Shown here piece by piece: positions 60,662 to 64,000 of a stretch of 64,000 nucleotides of DNA (position 1 is the first letter of the stretch; each line of letters begins with the position of its first letter). The notes beneath the pieces were generated by a model that was not told the origin of the DNA, searched no databases, and saw only the letters and a program-made list of their open reading frames with translations. The DNA comes from Aurantibacter_A sp965215845 (GTDB taxonomy: Bacteria; Bacteroidota; Bacteroidia; Flavobacteriales; Flavobacteriaceae): positions 1,426,001-1,490,000 of the forward strand of contig CBDCEL010000004.1 of assembly GCA_965215845.1 (NCBI GenBank), in the 5' to 3' direction. Both the position numbers and the translations under genes were made by a program.

Positions 60662-61816
60662 TCATCCAATGGCTTGGTCAAGGTCTTCTATCAGGTCGGC
60701 TGCATCCTCAATACCGACACTCAACCTTATCAAAGAATCTACCACTCCACTTTTTTCCCGTTCTTCCTTCGGAATGCTGGCATGGGTCATACTCGCGGGA
60801 TGGCCGGCCAAACTTTCTACGCCACCCAATGATTCGGCCAACGTAAAGACCCTGAGTTTTTCGACAATCTTAACGGCGTCTTCATAAGAGGCCCCTTTCG
60901 GAATAAATGAGATCATTCCTCCAAAATCAAGCATTTGCTCCTTGGCAACGGCGTGATTCGGATGGTTTTCAAAACCAGGCCAATATACTTTTTCAATTTT
61001 TGCATGTTCTTTCAGATATTCGGCAATTGCCCTTCCATTCTCGCAATGACGTTGCATTCGAACATGCAGCGTTTTTATTCCACGAAGTGTCAAAAAGCTA
61101 TCCATAGGGCCGCAAACCGCTCCACTTGCATTTTGAATAAAATAAAGTCTATCTGCCAATTCCTTATCCTTGACCACAAGTGCACCCAGCACGACATCAG
61201 AGTGACCCCCGAGATATTTTGTAGCCGAGTGCATGACGATATCGGCACCGATTTCCAAGGGTCTCTGCAGATACGGGGTTGCAAAGGTATTGTCGACCGC
61301 GAGCAAAATTCCCTTCGTCTTGGCCAGTTGGGAAACGGCCTTCAAATCTATGATGTTCATCATTGGGTTTGTCGGAGTCTCTACCCAGATCAATTTTGTC
61401 TTTGGGGTAATTTTCTTTTCAATTTCAGAGACATCTTGCATATCCACAAAATGAAAGACAATACCATATTTTTCGAAAATCTGCTTGAAGATCCGATAGC
61501 TTCCCCCATAGAGGTCATTGGTCGAAACGACCTCGTCACCCGGACCCAATAGCTTTACAACGGCGTCCATAGCGGCTAGCCCACTTGCAAAGGCCAAACC
61601 ATAATTGCCGTTTTCAATACTTGCCAAAGAACTTTCCAAAGCCGCCCTGGTCGGGTTACCACTTCTTGAATACTCAAAACCTTGATGACCCCCGGGTGTA
61701 GTTTGGGCATAGGTCGATGTTTGATAAATCGGCGTCATGACGGCGCCATAGGCCTTATCAGGAGATTGACCTCCATGAATGGTCTTGCTATTGAATTTTA
61801 ACTTTTTTTCGCTCAT
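60662..61816 (-). CDS. Cystathionine gamma-synthase / gamma-lyase family PLP enzyme
   Basis: A 384-residue cytoplasmic fold-type I PLP enzyme of sulfur amino acid metabolism. The Schiff-base lysine is K200 in SATKYLGGHSDV. Substrate and cofactor loops YSRSGNPTR (49-57), SGLAAMDAV (78-86) and ETPTNP (146-151) are present. Synthase and lyase members cannot be separated by sequence alone. It is divergent from the lipoprotein at 61889. Confidence 0.93.
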   Translation of the reverse strand: MSEKKLKFNSKTIHGGQSPDKAYGAVMTPIYQTSTYAQTTPGGHQGFEYSRSGNPTRAALESSLASIENGNYGLAFASGLAAMDAVVKLLGPGDEVVSTNDLYGGSYRIFKQIFEKYGIVFHFVDMQDVSEIEKKITPKTKLIWVETPTNPMMNIIDLKAVSQLAKTKGILLAVDNTFATPYLQRPLEIGADIVMHSATKYLGGHSDVVLGALVVKDKELADRLYFIQNASGAVCGPMDSFLTLRGIKTLHVRMQRHCENGRAIAEYLKEHAKIEKVYWPGFENHPNHAVAKEQMLDFGGMISFIPKGASYEDAVKIVEKLRVFTLAESLGGVESLAGHPASMTHASIPKEEREKSGVVDSLIRLSVGIEDAADLIEDLDQAIG

Positions 61817-61888
61817 AAAATATAATTAATGTTGCAAATGTATCGTTATCTTTTAACTCGGCCCAATGCGACAATCACCCCTAAGATC

Positions 61889-62677
61889 ATGAAGAGCCCG
61901 TTTGCCTACTTCCTACTTGTAATTATGCTCATTGGTTGTAAAAATGAGCACCAACTTACGTTTTCCAAGAAAAAATTATTGGCCGAAGAATGTAAGGGCT
62001 GTCCAAAGGTTTCAATCGAAATTCCCGAGGTGTTGGAGAGGTCAAGGGTGGCCCAAAATATCAACAACGCAATTTCGGAAGAAATCATTTCGACCCTTTT
62101 ATTCGAAGAAAAGGAAGAGCTCGAGGTTGCCACCATCGATGATGCCATCAAATCATTTAATGAGGGATATGTCGAAATCACAAAACTATATGATGATGAG
62201 GGTGAGAATTGGGAAGCAAAAATCAATGGCAAGGTCACTTTTGAGGATAAGACACTATTGACCATAATACTCGATTCATATCTGTACACGGGCGGTGCCC
62301 ATGGCTATACCTCAAAACGTTTTTTAAATTTTGACAAGAAAAAGGGCGTCGAGCTTGAAAATTGGCAACTTTTTTCCGATCGAGACGGTTTTAGAAAATT
62401 GGCCGAGGCAAAATTTCGGTTACAGGAAAATATTCCGGTTGACGAATCGATAAACCATACGGGTTTTATGTTCGAACAAGATTCATTTTACCTGCCCGAG
62501 AATATCGGCCTTACCAAAAAAGGAGTTAAACTATTATATAATCAATATGAGGTTGCCTCCTTTGCAGATGGCCCCATTGAAGTGATTCTTTCGTTTGACG
62601 AAGCCTCTAAATACCTCAGGGCTAAAATAAAACACGATAACCTGACCGCTACAACGACTTTCGAAGAGACAGAATAG
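61889..62677 (+). CDS. DUF4163/DUF3298-type lipoprotein (RsiV-like fold)
   Basis: A 262-residue lipoprotein starting at ATG 61889 with lipobox VIMLIGC and C17. An upstream in-frame start adds 20 residues that overlap the promoter. The body has the DUF4163/DUF3298 pair: KVSIEIPEVLERSRVAQNIN at the start, LDSYLYTGGAHGYTSKRFLN in the middle and a final VASFADGPIEVILSFDE strand. In RsiV this fold binds lysozyme; here a role is unknown. The 3' end overlaps the convergent DinB gene by 29 bases. Confidence 0.8.
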   Translation: MKSPFAYFLLVIMLIGCKNEHQLTFSKKKLLAEECKGCPKVSIEIPEVLERSRVAQNINNAISEEIISTLLFEEKEELEVATIDDAIKSFNEGYVEITKLYDDEGENWEAKINGKVTFEDKTLLTIILDSYLYTGGAHGYTSKRFLNFDKKKGVELENWQLFSDRDGFRKLAEAKFRLQENIPVDESINHTGFMFEQDSFYLPENIGLTKKGVKLLYNQYEVASFADGPIEVILSFDEASKYLRAKIKHDNLTATTTFEETE

Positions 62678-63125
62678 CACCTAGATGAAGACCTTCGTGA
62701 AAAACATTGAAGGCAATTGCATCCTCAACGCTCTTAAGGACAACGTTCGCGCTCGTGGTATATTCATCAAAGTTTTTAAATACCCCCTTCTGGTAGTCGT
62801 CACGGGTACATTCAACCGTAGAAATCAACAATTTTTTGACAAGTTCTATTTCTTCTTCTTTGATCAGGCCATCAGGGATAGTTCCCTTTCTAAATTTTTC
62901 AACTAAACTCTCTGGAACACTACAATTCAAACCGCTCCTTTTGTAAATCAACAATTGTTCGGTGACCAAAACATGAGCGATGTTCCACCAAATGTTGTTT
63001 CGAAAGCCCGGAGGAATTTTCAATAATTCCTCTTTTGCCATGCCGGTCAAGAACTTGTAAAGTATTTTTCGGTTTTGTATTGAAATATCGAAGAGTTTTT
63101 CCAAGGGAGAAGGTTTAATTATCAA
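62649..63125 (-). CDS. DinB family protein
   Basis: A 158-residue cytoplasmic four-helix bundle. The metal site is H51 (WNIAHVLVTEQ), H143 and H147 (FHEGLHLGAIL), as in YfiT/DinB proteins; the substrate is not known (bacillithiol-type thiols are one family partner). It is divergent from the ArsR gene with only 51 bases between them, and the gap holds operator 1, so joint control is likely. Confidence 0.88.
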   Translation of the reverse strand: MIIKPSPLEKLFDISIQNRKILYKFLTGMAKEELLKIPPGFRNNIWWNIAHVLVTEQLLIYKRSGLNCSVPESLVEKFRKGTIPDGLIKEEEIELVKKLLISTVECTRDDYQKGVFKNFDEYTTSANVVLKSVEDAIAFNVFHEGLHLGAILSLRKSL

Positions 63126-63130
63126 ATAAC

Positions 63131-63161
63131 ATATCTATATTTCTAGATATCTAAATATTTA
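63131..63161. promoter_or_regulatory. ArsR operator 1
   Basis: A 31-base element with the dyad ATATCT-N8-AGATAT (63131-63150) followed by AAATAT at 63153-63158. It matches operator 2 at 24 of 31 positions, lies between the DinB and ArsR genes and precedes the -7 box of arsR. Confidence 0.7.
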
Positions 63162-63164
63162 TTA

Positions 63165-63172
63165 TATATTTG
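63165..63172 (+). promoter_or_regulatory. Bacteroidota -7 promoter box for the ArsR gene
   Basis: TATATTTG matches TAnnTTTG and ends four bases before the GTG start at 63177, so the message may be leaderless. It overlaps the edge of operator 1, which fits repression. Confidence 0.6.
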
Positions 63173-63176
63173 CTTC

Positions 63177-63479
63177 GTGGATATCGTCGAAATTAGTAAA
63201 GTATTATCAAATCAGACCCGGGTGAACATCCTGAAGTGGTTAAAGGAGCCTGAAAAGAATTTTCCGCCACACCAAGATATTGACCATTTTGATGACGGAG
63301 TCTGCGTTGGCTTTATTCACGATAAAACAGGACTTTCGCAATCTACCACATCGACCTATTTAACGGCGATGCAGAACGCTGATTTGATCATACCGACACG
63401 CCACGGAAAATGGACCTATTACAAACGCAACGAAAAGATTATCGAATCTTACATCAAGGCGCTTAAAACAGAGCTTTGA
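63177..63479 (+). CDS. ArsR family transcriptional regulator
   Basis: A 100-residue winged-helix protein that starts at GTG 63177. The HTH has ISKVLSNQTRVNILKWLKEP and the recognition helix TGLSQSTTSTYLTAMQNADL, with a wing RHGKWTYYKRNEK. The single cysteine (VCVGFI) gives no metal site of the ArsR kind, so the signal is unknown. The same dyad occurs in front of this gene and again after it, which suggests autoregulation and control of the racemase-like gene downstream. Confidence 0.88.
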   Translation: MDIVEISKVLSNQTRVNILKWLKEPEKNFPPHQDIDHFDDGVCVGFIHDKTGLSQSTTSTYLTAMQNADLIIPTRHGKWTYYKRNEKIIESYIKALKTEL

Positions 63480-63497
63480 TTTTTTTTTGCCCATAAC

Positions 63498-63528
63498 ATA
63501 TCGACATTTAGCGATATATAAATATATA
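63498..63528. promoter_or_regulatory. ArsR operator 2
   Basis: The dyad ATATCG-N8-CGATAT (63498-63517) is followed by AAATAT at 63520-63525 and repeats the pattern of operator 1 with 24 of 31 identical bases. It lies upstream of the racemase-like gene. The outer ATATC/GATAT halves are conserved in both operators while the inner bases vary in a way that keeps the dyad. Confidence 0.7.
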
Positions 63529-63532
63529 CAAA

Positions 63533-63673
63533 ATGATAAATCAAATTGCATGTGAGTCCGATTGTTTTTCAAGCAACAGGCAATCTAAAAAATCGATTTT
63601 GAGCAATCGTATCAAAAAAATATTGACCTCCTTCAAAATTGAAGGTGCGGAAGAAATGTCGAAAATAAGATAA
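63533..63673 (+). CDS. Small ORF (46 residues) in the racemase leader
   Basis: An ATG frame between operator 2 and the racemase start, beginning MINQIACESDCFSSNRQ with a basic helix (SKKSILSNRIKKILTSF) and ending EEMSKIR. It ends 19 bases before the racemase ATG. It may be a leader peptide or chance. No family is recognised. Confidence 0.25.
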   Translation: MINQIACESDCFSSNRQSKKSILSNRIKKILTSFKIEGAEEMSKIR

Positions 63674-63692
63674 GTATTCAAAATAGAAAACC

Positions 63693-64000
63693 ATGAAAAC
63701 CATAGGAATGATAGGGGGGATAAGCTGGGAGTCTTCGAAAATATACTATGAGCACATAAATCGAATGACAAGAAATCGACTTGGTGGCTCACATTCTGCC
63801 AAGAGTATTCTGAACACAGTTGACTTTGCCGAAATCGAAAAATTGACGTTCGAGGGGAATTGGGATGGAATCGGTGACATTATCGTGAAGGAAGCCAAAA
63901 AACTGGAAGGCTCAGGTGCCGAAATCTTATTGATCTGCAGCAACCTTATTCATATAATCAGCAGTCGGGTAATTGAATCCACTTCAATTCCCTTTATACA
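63693..64000 (+). CDS. Aspartate/glutamate racemase family protein, N-terminal part
   Basis: The gene runs off the window end; 102 residues are seen. It starts MKTIGMIGGISWESSKIYYE, the classic opening of aspartate/glutamate racemases and YgeA-like proteins, and contains the catalytic-loop cysteine in LICSNLIHIIS (usually CxNTMH). The enzyme class interconverts L and D amino acids without PLP; the exact substrate is unknown. It is downstream of operator 2 and probably under ArsR control. Confidence 0.85.
   Translation, partial: MKTIGMIGGISWESSKIYYEHINRMTRNRLGGSHSAKSILNTVDFAEIEKLTFEGNWDGIGDIIVKEAKKLEGSGAEILLICSNLIHIISSRVIESTSIPFI

Noticed and set aside
1..64000. CRISPR arrays, rRNA, tRNA, intact insertion sequences, prophage or restriction systems
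   Set aside because: No regularly spaced repeats, no transposase or phage genes and no tRNA-like cloverleaf or rRNA sequence were recognised by reading the window.

Overview
The window is a 64 kb stretch of chromosome from a marine-type member of the Flavobacteriaceae (Bacteroidota). Supporting features are four TonB-dependent receptors, many SPII lipoproteins with little Shine-Dalgarno signal, promoters of the Bacteroidota type (TAnnTTTG at -7), a one-chain glycyl-tRNA synthetase, an isoleucyl-tRNA synthetase of the long type 2 form, a NUDIX-HTH regulator, and families such as DUF3108, DUF5689 and the Ig-like lipoprotein typical of that group. There is no rRNA, tRNA, CRISPR array, prophage or intact insertion sequence. 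Most of the window reads as core genome with small accessory patches.

Layout. 1-6 kb: a membrane flippase-like gene (cut by the window edge), a secreted esterase-fold protein that lacks the catalytic serine, radA, a Tas-like aldo/keto reductase with a newly noticed 35-residue membrane peptide, a PLAT-like lipoprotein and an exonuclease III family nuclease. 6-9 kb: a membrane-anchored GH3 glycosidase facing a NUDIX-HTH regulator across a twin operator. 9-13 kb: an outer-membrane barrel protein plus TonB receptor, a small secreted protein and a quinone oxidoreductase. 13.2-15 kb: an accessory module bounded by two 68-bp direct repeats, holding a leucine-rich-repeat lipoprotein, a small ORF and a decayed gene. 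15-25 kb: a membrane AraC/TolB/TPR regulator, an M1 peptidase, glyS (with a one-base frameshift), a coiled-coil membrane protein, a ComF-like PRTase, an Ig-like lipoprotein, an omega-amidase and an ankyrin protein. 25-28 kb: katG and a secreted DinB-like protein.

28-38 kb is rich in surface functions. A DUF5689/lamin-tail lipoprotein and a TonB receptor are divergent from a secreted endonuclease/exonuclease/phosphatase; together they have the domain set of one-chain extracellular nucleases. A DUF1080 lipoprotein, a four-helix membrane protein and a frameshifted TonB receptor follow. Three double-hairpin REP-like repeats are confined to this stretch. 38-45 kb: pgi, an M23 peptidase and tryptophan dioxygenase in a tightly packed operon, then a DUF3108 protein, a candidate small RNA and hppD (tryptophan and tyrosine breakdown). 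44.5-55 kb: a patatin with outer-membrane barrel, uvrC, a 28-residue membrane peptide, 5-formyl-THF cyclo-ligase, lspA, a secreted beta protein, a DksA-like protein and ileS. 55-64 kb: an LEA-like lipoprotein, a second lipoprotein, recO-TonB receptor, gdhA, a cystathionine gamma-synthase/lyase, a DUF3298-type lipoprotein, and an ArsR-centred unit (DinB protein, ArsR, racemase) with two copies of the same 31-bp operator.

No obvious new defence or mobile system is present. The most informative signals are the swapped HIGH motif of IleRS, the two operator systems (NUDIX and ArsR), the small-RNA candidate, the repeat-bounded LRR module, the split nuclease locus and two single-base frameshifts, one of them in the presumably essential glyS, which may be sequencing errors.
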